Virus record (IMG/VR): IMGVR_UViG_3300005663_000033
Span: 49,444 to 113,443 of that record
Strand: one strand, 5' to 3'
Source of the DNA: a virus
DNA length: 64,000 nucleotides
In this document: one piece after another, positions 40,303 through 48,591 of the stretch
Position numbering within the stretch: position 1 is the first letter of the stretch
Layout of the letters: every line of letters begins with the position of its first letter
Notes under the pieces: model-generated
Told to the model about the DNA's origin: nothing
The model's database searches: none
What the model saw: the letters and a program-made list of their open reading frames with translations, nothing else
Position numbers and translations under genes: made by a program

Positions 40303-41248
40303 ACTTGAAATGACATATGCCTGGAGTAATTCCAGAGTTAAGACACTGCGTGAATGTTCATGGAAATATTATTTGACTTATATACAGTCTTGGGAAGGAT
40401 GGCTTACCTCTGCGCCTCAGGAGAAGAGACAAGCTTATATGCTTAAACAAATGACCAATCTCCCCATATGGATCGGTTCTATTGTTCACGATGTAATAGA
40501 AGAAATTATTACCATAGGTCGTACAACTGAAGAATGGAGAACGTTAGAACAAGCCCAACACGACGGTATCCAGGCGCTGAGAAAGGGCTGGAAACAATCC
40601 AAAGATAAAAGATGGCAAGGTAGTCCAAAGAGAAACATAAATCTCGCAGAACATTTTTATCAGAAAGAGATAGAACCTGATAAATTAGCTTCATATAAAC
40701 AAAAGGTTCTCAGATCACTGAAAGCATTCTATGATATGCCCTTATTCAAAATATTACAGGGTCTCAAAAAAGAGGACTGGCTTACTCTCGAAGATTTCCA
40801 GAAGTTCCAAATGGATACGGGGGAAGAAGTTACGGTAAAGATTGACTGTGGCTTCCGGTATCGGGGAAAGGTGTATCTTCTGGACTGGAAGACTGGAATG
40901 GTTAATGACAGTGTGATAGACCAACTAGTAACCTATTCTATGTATGCATTGAAGCAAGGATGGGTAAAGAAGCCCGAAGATATTATCATCATCCCAGTAT
41001 ATTTAGCGGCGTATGCAGAACTTGGAGAACAAGCTACTCCACATCTCAATGTTACCATGCAACACATGAAAAGACAAGCGGGTATAATTCGCAGTGAATA
41101 CCCTCTGCTGAAGGAAGCTTTTGACAATAAAGATGATCCATCTAAATTTGAGCGGACAGATAACGAAAGAGCTTGTGTAAAATGTCATTTTAGAGATATG
41201 TGTTCCGGTGCGAAAATGGAGATATCAGATGGAGCAACACCTTTCTAA
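40295..41248 (+). CDS. PD-(D/E)XK nuclease, Cas4/RecB-like, 317 aa
   Basis: SRVKTLRECSWKYYL gives an N-terminal Cys. IDCGFRYRGKVYLLDWKTG holds the catalytic Asp...Asp-x-Lys. CVKCHFRDMC near the end completes a probable 4Fe-4S cluster, as in Cas4/AddB. Likely a DNA exonuclease in recombination or genome processing. A second, divergent copy lies at 51565. Confidence 0.85.
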   Translation: MAKLEMTYAWSNSRVKTLRECSWKYYLTYIQSWEGWLTSAPQEKRQAYMLKQMTNLPIWIGSIVHDVIEEIITIGRTTEEWRTLEQAQHDGIQALRKGWKQSKDKRWQGSPKRNINLAEHFYQKEIEPDKLASYKQKVLRSLKAFYDMPLFKILQGLKKEDWLTLEDFQKFQMDTGEEVTVKIDCGFRYRGKVYLLDWKTGMVNDSVIDQLVTYSMYALKQGWVKKPEDIIIIPVYLAAYAELGEQATPHLNVTMQHMKRQAGIIRSEYPLLKEAFDNKDDPSKFERTDNERACVKCHFRDMCSGAKMEISDGATPF

Positions 41249-41801
41249 AAAATATGAAATATTAATGATTGATCCACCTTGGCCTAAGAAAAAGGGTGGT
41301 ATAAGAAAAATAGCCCCTAATCAAACACGAATGTTGGATTATCCTACTTTATCTATTAAAAAAATTGCAATTTTATTGGATGATCATATATTACCGTTGG
41401 CTTCTGAACAACATACTGTCTTTCTTTGGACTATTGATCAATTTTTACACGAATCTGAACAAATTATGGAGCAACGTGGTTACAAAAGACATGCTCGAAT
41501 TATTTGGGATAAAGGAAATGGTGTAGCTCCTGCGTTTACAATTCGTTATACACATGAATACTTATTGTGGTATTACAAACCAAAAATGTTGCGCATATGT
41601 AGAGATGCTAGGGGGAAATTAACTACAGTTATACAATCACCAAATCGACAGCATTCTCGTAAACCAGACAAAGCGTATGATTATATTAATTTCCTTTATC
41701 CAGATGCCAGTAAAATAGATATTTTTAGTAGAGAAAAAAGAACTGGATGGGATCAATGGGGAAGTGAATGTGGTAAGTTTGATAGACCAACATTATGTTA
41801 G
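41229..41801 (+). CDS. MT-A70-type N6-adenine methyltransferase, 190 aa
   Basis: ILMIDPPWP is the DPPW catalytic motif, and the FLWTIDQFLHESEQI and EYLLWYYKP segments follow in the MT-A70 order. It would methylate adenine in DNA, often to evade host restriction. The ATG at 41229 follows GGAGA inside the nuclease gene. Overlaps RNase H by 7 bases. Much more AT-rich than the gene before it. Confidence 0.85.
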   Translation: MEQHLSKKYEILMIDPPWPKKKGGIRKIAPNQTRMLDYPTLSIKKIAILLDDHILPLASEQHTVFLWTIDQFLHESEQIMEQRGYKRHARIIWDKGNGVAPAFTIRYTHEYLLWYYKPKMLRICRDARGKLTTVIQSPNRQHSRKPDKAYDYINFLYPDASKIDIFSREKRTGWDQWGSECGKFDRPTLC

Positions 41802-42286
41802 AAGCAACCCTGTATTTTGATGGTGGAATCCGCCAAGATATTATGGCTTATGGTTGGCTGTTAGTAGACAAAACCATAGTTGACTTGCGAAATTGTCTTT
41901 CGAATGACAACAAGGATGTAATCGCATCTGGCAATAAAACATGTGGGGAAGGAACATCAAACATAGCAGAATATCGTGCATTAATCGCCGGACTAAGAGG
42001 AAGTCTTAAGTGTGGAGTAGATGTTATCCACATCATAGGAGATAGTCAGCTTATCATTAAACAGGTGACTGGAGTATTCAAAGTAAAGAAACCGGAACTA
42101 AAGACCCATCGTGATTACGTTCTTGAACTTTTAAATCATTTTGAAGATTTCACAATCAAGTGGGTGCCACGGGTAGAGAACAAAAGAGCAGATGCTCTAG
42201 TTAACGCAGTATTCGAAAGGAAAAATGAAAAATGTTCTCCAAAAAAGAAAAATCAAGGCCGCAAAGATTTGCGAAAACGATCCTAG
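41795..42286 (+). CDS. rnhA: ribonuclease H type I, 163 aa
   Basis: YFDGGI, NIAEYRALI, IGDSQLIIKQV and VPRVENKRADAL supply Asp, Glu, Asp, Asp. It cuts RNA in RNA-DNA hybrids, so it would remove primers. The basic C-terminal tail (KKKNQGRKDLRKR) overlaps the next gene by 55 bases. Confidence 0.88.
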   Translation: MLEATLYFDGGIRQDIMAYGWLLVDKTIVDLRNCLSNDNKDVIASGNKTCGEGTSNIAEYRALIAGLRGSLKCGVDVIHIIGDSQLIIKQVTGVFKVKKPELKTHRDYVLELLNHFEDFTIKWVPRVENKRADALVNAVFERKNEKCSPKKKNQGRKDLRKRS

Positions 42287-42798
42287 CTCTACTATTTTGT
42301 GTCTTGCCGGGATGCGTAGCACCAGATGCCGTCAAAACTGAGATTCAGGGTATCCGCAACGACATGGGTAGTCTTGAAAAAATTGTTGATCAGAAAGCTG
42401 ACAGCACCGTGGTTGCTGAGCAAGTAGGTGAAATCAATAACAAGATAGAGCAGACAGCACAGATTGCTGAAGAATTGTCTCTGTGGAGAAAAGACGTACA
42501 AGCCGAAACCATAAATTACAGTGGAGCTGGATGGGTAGTGGTTGGCACTGGCATTATGGCTTTAATTTTCGTTGGTGCGGGTTTGTTGCTTATTCGAGCA
42601 TTTATGAAAAGAGGTAGTCTACTGACTCTTATAACTTGTGCGATTCAGAAGGTTGGTAAGCATTCACCGGATACTGTAAAAGCTATTAAGAAACAATTAA
42701 AAATTGAAACTTTAAATGGAGGCCCATTTACAGAACAGGATCGAAAAAATCTCGGTAATTTTGCCAAGAAAAAAGGAACTTTTTCGGAACAAGAATAG
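42232..42798 (+). CDS. lipoprotein with coiled coil and transmembrane helix, 188 aa
   Basis: A signal peptide ends at lipobox VLPGC. Residues about 34-90 are a coiled coil (EIQGIRNDMGSLEKIVDQ) and a hydrophobic helix spans about 98-120. The tail is basic. A lipid anchor plus a membrane helix hints at bridging two membranes (spanin-like), but no lysis genes are near. It is nested 55 bases into RNase H. Confidence 0.72.
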   Translation: MFSKKEKSRPQRFAKTILALLFCVLPGCVAPDAVKTEIQGIRNDMGSLEKIVDQKADSTVVAEQVGEINNKIEQTAQIAEELSLWRKDVQAETINYSGAGWVVVGTGIMALIFVGAGLLLIRAFMKRGSLLTLITCAIQKVGKHSPDTVKAIKKQLKIETLNGGPFTEQDRKNLGNFAKKKGTFSEQE

Positions 42799-42819
42799 GG
42801 TTTTGAGGTATAATAGGAT
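42782..42819 (+). promoter_or_regulatory. conserved phage promoter, copy 4 (divergent)
   Basis: TTTCGGAACA begins 27 bases before TATAAT (42809-42814), with TTTTGAGG before and AGG after. The -10 box is perfect and the upstream box has three changes from consensus. It lies over the end of the lipoprotein gene and drives the FmdB-like gene. Confidence 0.75.
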
Positions 42820-42830
42820 GGGAGTAAGTA

Positions 42831-43172
42831 GTGCCTACGTACGAATATGAATGCGAAGCTTGTGGTTATGAATTCGAAGCGTTTCACAGTATGTCAGCGA
42901 AGCCGCTTGTAGATTGTCCTGAGTGCTGTGAGCCTAAGTTGGTTAAACTGATCAGTCCAGGAGCAGCAATAATCATAAGGGGTACCGAAACGCCATGCCA
43001 TGGCGGCAGGGGACGCAAGACACAAAAGAAACAGCAGAAGAAACCTTGCGACAATGATCGATTGGGCGAAGGTAAAAACAAAAGTAAAAAACCATTCTGG
43101 AGAGAAGGCCCACTAAACAAAGATGTACTAAAAAATCCAACGAAGTACATTGAGGAAGGGAAGATAGATTGA
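42831..43172 (+). CDS. FmdB-type zinc-ribbon protein, 113 aa
   Basis: PTYEYECEACGYEFEAFHS is the FmdB start. CPEC completes the zinc site. The second half is a Lys/Arg-rich tail. GTG start after GGAG. Probably a small regulator or nucleic-acid binder. Confidence 0.75.
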   Translation: MPTYEYECEACGYEFEAFHSMSAKPLVDCPECCEPKLVKLISPGAAIIIRGTETPCHGGRGRKTQKKQQKKPCDNDRLGEGKNKSKKPFWREGPLNKDVLKNPTKYIEEGKID

Positions 43173-43504
43173 TGGACAAATCAGAAATTAGAACTAATCG
43201 AGTAAACGCCGACGATAAACCCCTCAAAGGCTTGGTGAATAAAGGCTATAAAACGTTTAAGTGTACTGGTTGTAATAAACCTTTGTTAGCACTTCAACTG
43301 ACGGCTATAGAAGGGGAGAGTGTAGTCGAAGTTTTAACACGAATAGCCGTCTTATGTTGTGCATGTAAAAGTTTTTCATGTGTACAACAGATTTCTGGAC
43401 AATTTCATCCAGGCGCACCAAATGACCAAATGGCATTCGACGTTTTAGATGATGATACCGGTGCTCCAGAAGCTGATGTTCTTTTTAAGGCGTGGAGTAA
43501 ATGA
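43172..43504 (+). CDS. zinc-binding protein, 110 aa
   Basis: CTGC and CCAC pairs about 40 residues apart can hold a zinc. The rest is unrecognised. The start overlaps the FmdB-like stop; the next gene starts at its stop. Confidence 0.6.
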   Translation: MDKSEIRTNRVNADDKPLKGLVNKGYKTFKCTGCNKPLLALQLTAIEGESVVEVLTRIAVLCCACKSFSCVQQISGQFHPGAPNDQMAFDVLDDDTGAPEADVLFKAWSK

Positions 43505-43812
43505 AAGTAGTTGTTGTAGATATTCATGGGACACCTCGTGAAATAGATGGAAATGCCAAGGTAGATTTCGATATTTTGGCGAGATGGTCTGGCAATAGAT
43601 ATCTCGTTCTTGCTTCTGTTGAAGGAGATTTATTTGATCCGCTTGACACAAAAGCAGGCATAAACAAGCTAGATCGAGAACGTGGTGGAAAAGTTTGGGA
43701 ACTAAGGACATGTAGCCAGGAGTGTTATGAACAGTATACTGTTTTCTTGCGAAGCAAAAACAGAACACCATACCTCGTGGCACAACGGAGATTTAGAAAT
43801 GACTTTCGATGA
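43501..43812 (+). CDS. hypothetical protein, 103 aa
   Basis: Opens MKVVVVDIHGTPREIDG. Alpha/beta, with a basic C-terminus. ATGA overlap. Not recognised. Confidence 0.6.
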   Translation: MKVVVVDIHGTPREIDGNAKVDFDILARWSGNRYLVLASVEGDLFDPLDTKAGINKLDRERGGKVWELRTCSQECYEQYTVFLRSKNRTPYLVAQRRFRNDFR

Positions 43813-44155
43813 ATTCAAATTAGATTTTCTTAATTTTTTGGATGGTTCGAATGTGAATCTTGGTCGTAGAGGGACAAAGACGAGGAGCGCATTTCTCGAC
43901 AAGGTATTAGAAAAGTTTGAGACTTTTAGCGAATCTTGTAATAATGTCAATGTTGATAAGAATAAGACAAAGAAAAAAGATAAGAATCCCATGAGTGGTA
44001 GCGTTAAGTGTATTAAACCGGAAGACCCAAGAAAAGCACTTGATATAGGTAAAGGTGTTCATGCTATGACATCTAGTGAATCAATGCGGGCCGATGAACA
44101 ACTAGATCGCTCTCCTTTTAGTGGTAAAAACGATGAGGATAAAGAAAATGAGTAA
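43799..44155 (+). CDS. hypothetical protein, 118 aa
   Basis: CGGAG is well placed for the ATG at 43799. The second half is charged and low in complexity (KNKTKKKDKN, then Asp/Glu at the end). Probably flexible. Function unknown. Confidence 0.55.
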   Translation: MTFDEFKLDFLNFLDGSNVNLGRRGTKTRSAFLDKVLEKFETFSESCNNVNVDKNKTKKKDKNPMSGSVKCIKPEDPRKALDIGKGVHAMTSSESMRADEQLDRSPFSGKNDEDKENE

Positions 44156-44573
44156 AGATGGAAATGACTCAAATTTAGCATTCGGAGTTACATCGACAAC
44201 ACCAGAAGTAAGATTTATCGCTTCATTATCTGATGGTAGAACTGTTATTCAGGATGATCGTCCAGGTAAAGAACATGCTTGGATTAGATTGTCTAAATGG
44301 ATAAAAGCTAATTCAAATATATCAATTTCAAACTTACGGCTTCAAGGTTTAAAAGGTAAGGATATCAAGATGCCACCCAATCAAAAGGGATACTTTTTAG
44401 GGAAAAAACAAAATGCAACCTGGGGTGGTTCTCAGAGTAATTATCTAGGTATTGGATATTATGATGGACAAATAGTTAATGTTGTTTGGCATCGTCAGCC
44501 TAAATTCGATCATTCTTTTACTGAGAATAGAACTGTGGCTAATGCTGGTTTCTTTTTGATTAAAAATTCCTGA
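44148..44573 (+). CDS. hypothetical protein, 141 aa
   Basis: ATG at 44148 inside the previous gene after GAGG. Beta-rich, Gly-rich end (GIGYYDGQIVNVVWH). Not recognised. Coupled to the next gene. Confidence 0.6.
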   Translation: MSKDGNDSNLAFGVTSTTPEVRFIASLSDGRTVIQDDRPGKEHAWIRLSKWIKANSNISISNLRLQGLKGKDIKMPPNQKGYFLGKKQNATWGGSQSNYLGIGYYDGQIVNVVWHRQPKFDHSFTENRTVANAGFFLIKNS

Positions 44574-45064
44574 TGGCAATAAGACACCAATTACAAAATG
44601 AAAAGCATCCTTATCTATCCCCAACTACGCCGGGATTATATATTACATTCCGCGCTTATATTATCGAACTCATTTGTTTGAATGTCAATAAAAAAATCGG
44701 TCCGCGATTTTGGTCTGATAAAAAATATTGGGGGCCAAAATTTCGAAGAGAAGTTAAAGGTGTAGACAATGTTCTCAAACAATTATTTCATTTTGTATCT
44801 AAAGTCGAAACCATAGATGCTTTCACCCAAACAGCTTTTGTGCAAATCATAAGAGAACACAATATCAAATCTCTGACATATAAGACTACTGTGAAAAGAG
44901 CGGTTAATAGTATTCGTCAAAGAAAAGTTGATCTAGAAAAACAAAGAGTTGAATTTCGAGCAAAATCACCTCAGAAAGAAATAGATGCCAAGAAAAACTC
45001 GACTTTTATTGATACTGGAGAAAAGGGTGTATTAGCAAAGATAAGAGAGACAGAGAATGGCTAA
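44573..45064 (+). CDS. hypothetical protein, 163 aa
   Basis: Overlaps its neighbours on both sides. N-terminus HPYLSPTTPGLYITFR, then a basic helical C-terminus. Its place before recA suggests a recombination accessory, but no motif supports it. Confidence 0.6.
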   Translation: MAIRHQLQNEKHPYLSPTTPGLYITFRAYIIELICLNVNKKIGPRFWSDKKYWGPKFRREVKGVDNVLKQLFHFVSKVETIDAFTQTAFVQIIREHNIKSLTYKTTVKRAVNSIRQRKVDLEKQRVEFRAKSPQKEIDAKKNSTFIDTGEKGVLAKIRETENG

Positions 45065-46112
45065 GAAAAAATCAAAGATTGAAAATGAATCACTGGATGT
45101 ATTTCTTACGCGGATACACGGTGAAGGTATTATTGCCACAGCAGATAAAGCTTTACCTCCTAGAAAGAGAGATGTTCTTAATACCCCACTATCTTTAGAC
45201 ATTGCTTTGAGTGGCGGTATTCCAGATGGTACGATTTGTTTAATCACAGGAAAACCAAAGTCGGGGAAAACCACGCTGTGTCTAGAATTACTGAGAAATG
45301 CACAGATTCTTAATCGTCCGACATTCTATATTAATATTGAAAAAAGATGTACTCCATCCTTATTATCAACGATTCAAGGGCTTGATCCGTCAAAACTTCA
45401 AGTCATCCCACACCAAATAGATAAACCACTAACGGCTGAGGATTATCTCAACATTATAGAACGTATTGCTAAGACACAGAAAAAAGCCGTTGTTGTAATA
45501 GATAGTATTGCCGCACTATCTACCATGACAGAGCAAGAAGAACAAATTGGATCAAACAAAGATATGGCTGGACCTGCAAAGTTGTTGTCAGCGTTTTTTA
45601 GAAGAGCACAACAAGTCGTAGATTCAAATGATGTTATTCTCATTTTCATTTCACAAATGATGACAAGCAGAGAACCTCGTGGTCCAAAATGGATGGAAAA
45701 GGGTGGAATAGCTATTCAATATGCATGTTCTGTTTGGCTTAAAGTTACCTGGATACAGCAATGGGAAAGAAATGCAGAAACCAATGCTCCAGATGGTCAC
45801 GATATGCACATAACAGTACAGTCATCCGCCCTAGGACGGCCACTTTTGCCTTGTATTCTACCTCTTCGATATGGTGTTGGAATTGATGTTGTAAAAGATA
45901 TTGTAATGACAGCAGAGAACCTTGGATTGATCGAAAAAGCTGGCGCCTGGTATTCAATTCCCATGTTTGCTGGCGATGGTGATCCTCCTAAGTTTCAAGG
46001 ACTTGCAAGATTATCCAACTTTCTAAAGGATAATCCAGATAAGTTAAAACGACTGGAGACTGAAGTAAGAGATATTGTATTACCAAAGGAGACAGATAAT
46101 GCTAAGGACTAG
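45057..46112 (+). CDS. recA: RecA/UvsX-like recombinase, 351 aa
   Basis: ATP-dependent strand-exchange protein. SLDIALSGGIPDGTICLITGKPKSGKTT carries Walker A (given here in one piece only as GKPKSGKT), VVVIDSIAAL is Walker B, and ISQMMTSREPRGPKW resembles loop L1. The usual RecA Glu after Walker A lies in NIEKR. Length fits. Works with SSB, helicase and the nucleases around it. Confidence 0.88.
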   Translation: MAKKKSKIENESLDVFLTRIHGEGIIATADKALPPRKRDVLNTPLSLDIALSGGIPDGTICLITGKPKSGKTTLCLELLRNAQILNRPTFYINIEKRCTPSLLSTIQGLDPSKLQVIPHQIDKPLTAEDYLNIIERIAKTQKKAVVVIDSIAALSTMTEQEEQIGSNKDMAGPAKLLSAFFRRAQQVVDSNDVILIFISQMMTSREPRGPKWMEKGGIAIQYACSVWLKVTWIQQWERNAETNAPDGHDMHITVQSSALGRPLLPCILPLRYGVGIDVVKDIVMTAENLGLIEKAGAWYSIPMFAGDGDPPKFQGLARLSNFLKDNPDKLKRLETEVRDIVLPKETDNAKD

Positions 46113-46644
46113 AATCAACTGGGATGATTATTTTATGGTACAAGCCCTTTGGGCTAAAGTACGTAGTCCAGATAGTAGTACGCAATGTGGCTGCGTTTTG
46201 GTAGATAAACGTGGTAGGCCGATTGGTCAGGGTTATAATGGATACCCGAGAAACATCGACGACAGTAAAATGCCTCAAACACGGCCAGAAAAATATCCTT
46301 CCATTTTACATTCGGAAGAAAACGCTATATCCAATTCTGTTGGAGACCTGGAAGGAGCTACTGTTTACGTTACAGGACCACCATGTATTCATTGTTGGGC
46401 TCATATTATTCAAAAGGGAATCAAACGAGTTGTGTATGGACCAATTACAACATCATCTAAGGGATTGTATTCTGATGCGCAATTAGATAATCCAAACCAG
46501 GTTGTCGCAGACATGCTGGAGAATCAAGACATAGAAGTGGTTAGATGGATACCCAATAATTATGAACTGATCAAAGAAGAACTCGAACTGATTCGACGAT
46601 TGGTAATGGGGGCATTGGGCGAAATAGATGTCGGTATTAATTAA
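46099..46644 (+). CDS. dCMP deaminase, 181 aa
   Basis: Zinc enzyme giving dUMP for thymidylate synthesis. LHSEENAI is the HAEE-type site (His, catalytic Glu) and GPPCIHC supplies two Cys. RSPDSSTQCGCVLVDKRGRPIGQGYNG is reduced here to the typical dCMP deaminase opening around QCGCVLV. AAAGGAG precedes the ATG at 46099. Feeds ThyX. Confidence 0.9.
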   Translation: MLRTRINWDDYFMVQALWAKVRSPDSSTQCGCVLVDKRGRPIGQGYNGYPRNIDDSKMPQTRPEKYPSILHSEENAISNSVGDLEGATVYVTGPPCIHCWAHIIQKGIKRVVYGPITTSSKGLYSDAQLDNPNQVVADMLENQDIEVVRWIPNNYELIKEELELIRRLVMGALGEIDVGIN

Positions 46645-47254
46645 TTTGATTGGTAAAAGATTTGGACGACTTGTTGTAATTAAACGTATTATTAACAACA
46701 ATGGGAAAAATGCCAAATGGTTATGTATTTGTGATTGTGGCAATGAGACATCTGTTTTGAGTAGTCATCTTATAAGGAATAATATTAAAAGTTGTGGGTG
46801 CCTACAAAGAGAAATGACATCTGTTAAAAATACTAAACATGGTCATCTTAAAAATGGAAGAGTATCTACAATTTATAGATCATGGACAAATATGAAAACA
46901 AGATGTGTAAATAGAAAATATAATGAATATGAGAGTTATGGCGGTAGAGGGATTACCGTCTGTAAACGATGGTTAAAGTTCAAAAATTTTAACTACGATA
47001 TGGGTAAGAGATGGAAACCTGGATTACAAATAGATAGAATCAATAATGATAAAGGATACTGCAAAGAAAATTGCCGTTGGGTTACTTCCAAAATAAATAA
47101 TAGGAATAAGCGCAAGAATCTTTATAAAACACACAGAGGGAAAACCAAGCTTGTAATAGAATGGGCAAAAGAACATGATATTCCTTATAAGACTTTATGG
47201 GCGAGATTGTATCGATATGGTTGGTCAACAGAAAAAGCACTAACTACTCCTTGA
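46628..47254 (+). CDS. HNH-type homing endonuclease, copy C, 208 aa
   Basis: KRFGRLVVIKR, CDCG, SCGCL, YGGRGITVCKRW, DRINNDKG, ENCRWVT and WSTEKALTTP match copies A and B. It keeps the canonical GGRGIT box. Starts within the last 17 bases of the deaminase gene. Notably AT-rich. Confidence 0.85.
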   Translation: MSVLINLIGKRFGRLVVIKRIINNNGKNAKWLCICDCGNETSVLSSHLIRNNIKSCGCLQREMTSVKNTKHGHLKNGRVSTIYRSWTNMKTRCVNRKYNEYESYGGRGITVCKRWLKFKNFNYDMGKRWKPGLQIDRINNDKGYCKENCRWVTSKINNRNKRKNLYKTHRGKTKLVIEWAKEHDIPYKTLWARLYRYGWSTEKALTTP

Positions 47255-47273
47255 AAAAGAATAAATAGATAAT

Positions 47274-47634
47274 ATGGAAATTAAATTGCTTAAAGGTGGG
47301 ATAGCTAAACTACGACTAAAAAATAAACGGCTTAGAAGTAGAGAAAAATCAAAATCACAATTTCAATATGATATAGGACAACAATTGACTGGTCAATATC
47401 CACACGATATTATTTTTGAAGAAGTAATAATACCTGGAGATGGATTTATTATTGATTTTTTTATACCATCTATCAATTTAGTGATAGAGTGCCATGGTCT
47501 TCAGCATCGACAACATATAAAACATTTTCATAAAACAAAACGAGAATTTCATTGTCAGCAAGATACTGATCAAAAAAAAAAGGGATTGGTGTGAATTGAA
47601 TGGATTTCGTTTGATCGAGATTTACTATGAGTAA
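47274..47634 (+). pseudogene. DUF559/Vsr-like endonuclease with a frameshift at an A10 run
   Basis: PD-(D/E)XK-type small nuclease: LTGQYPHDIIFEEV, IIDFFIPSINLVIECHG (Asp, Glu-x-His) and QHRQHIKHFHKTKREF. The open frame stops early after DQKKKGLV. Removing one A from the run at 47572-47581 restores the family ending DWCELNGFRLIEIYYE, stopping at 47634. Either a homopolymer sequencing error, a slippage-expressed gene or a fresh mutation. It follows an HNH gene, so both may be mobile. Confidence 0.75.
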
Positions 47635-48040
47635 CCTAAATCAAGAAGTAATAGAATACAAGAAACAACTTGATCAATGGATTACAGCATTAGGATTACT
47701 ACAACACCAACCATCTAACATAGAAGTTGAAACTATTATCAAATTAACGCGAGAAAAATTGAGAGAAAGGTCATCCACACAACTATCTGAAGATGCGATT
47801 ATGTTAGCTCAATACGCTTTGTTTCTACAACAGAAAACCAATGAGTGTAAAACTTTTCTCAAATGGTCTGGTCAAATAGTAAATCGTTTGCTTGGAGATG
47901 ATCGCCCAAAACTAAATCAGTGGACAAGACAGGCAGAACTTAGGATAGAACTAATAGCCTATCTAACTCGTAGAATCGAATTGATAGGACAGAGTATCAG
48001 CGGTCTTGTGAGAGCCCGATATAACGAAGGGAGAAATTAA
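47627..48040 (+). CDS. hypothetical helical protein, 137 aa
   Basis: All-helical, with Gln/Arg-rich stretches (TRQAELRIELIAYLTRRIEL). Not recognised. The ATG overlaps the frame-restored end of the nuclease. Placed among replication genes, it may be a loader or accessory. Confidence 0.6.
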   Translation: MSNLNQEVIEYKKQLDQWITALGLLQHQPSNIEVETIIKLTREKLRERSSTQLSEDAIMLAQYALFLQQKTNECKTFLKWSGQIVNRLLGDDRPKLNQWTRQAELRIELIAYLTRRIELIGQSISGLVRARYNEGRN

Positions 48041-48582
48041 TGAGTCCAATCGAACATATTGCAGAAGGAATAAAAGAAGGTAATTGGGAAACTGTTTGCG
48101 AAGGATATGAACGACTTACGGGGGAATCTTTGCCATGTCCAACTACATCTGCGACGAATGAAGCTAAAGAAGCATTGGGCAAAATTGCGAATATAGTATC
48201 AAATGTTCTTTGTGAACCAATCCTAAAACAGATATTGTCAAAAAATAAGAAAAAATCTGGTCGACCCAAAGGAAGTGGGAAAAAGACAAAGAAAACACCT
48301 GACAAAGATAATTCTTCCATCAATTTAGACGACAAGAAAAAAACAATAGTTAAGAAAGAAATCGGTGGGACCAGATTGATTACCAATAATCCTGATCCAG
48401 AAGAGGTTATCAAGAATAAGGAAAAATCCATAAGAGCAAACATAAATAAGGTTAAACTTGAGCGACAACCTACAAAAACCTTTCAAGCTGAATGTAACGA
48501 ATGTGAGCAATCTTTTGAATCAAACAGACCGGATGGGGAATTAGGACAAAAATGTCCTAAGTGTCTTAAGAAAAGAAGATAG
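48040..48582 (+). CDS. AT-hook and zinc-ribbon protein, 180 aa
   Basis: An N-terminal helical domain (residues 1-65), then a Lys-rich linker with SGRPKGSGKK (AT-hook-like), then a C-terminal ribbon CNECEQSF...CPKC. Likely binds DNA. The one-base overlap with the gene before suggests coupling. A transcription or replication accessory is plausible. Confidence 0.6.
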   Translation: MSPIEHIAEGIKEGNWETVCEGYERLTGESLPCPTTSATNEAKEALGKIANIVSNVLCEPILKQILSKNKKKSGRPKGSGKKTKKTPDKDNSSINLDDKKKTIVKKEIGGTRLITNNPDPEEVIKNKEKSIRANINKVKLERQPTKTFQAECNECEQSFESNRPDGELGQKCPKCLKKRR

Positions 48583-48591
48583 GTTTATCTA

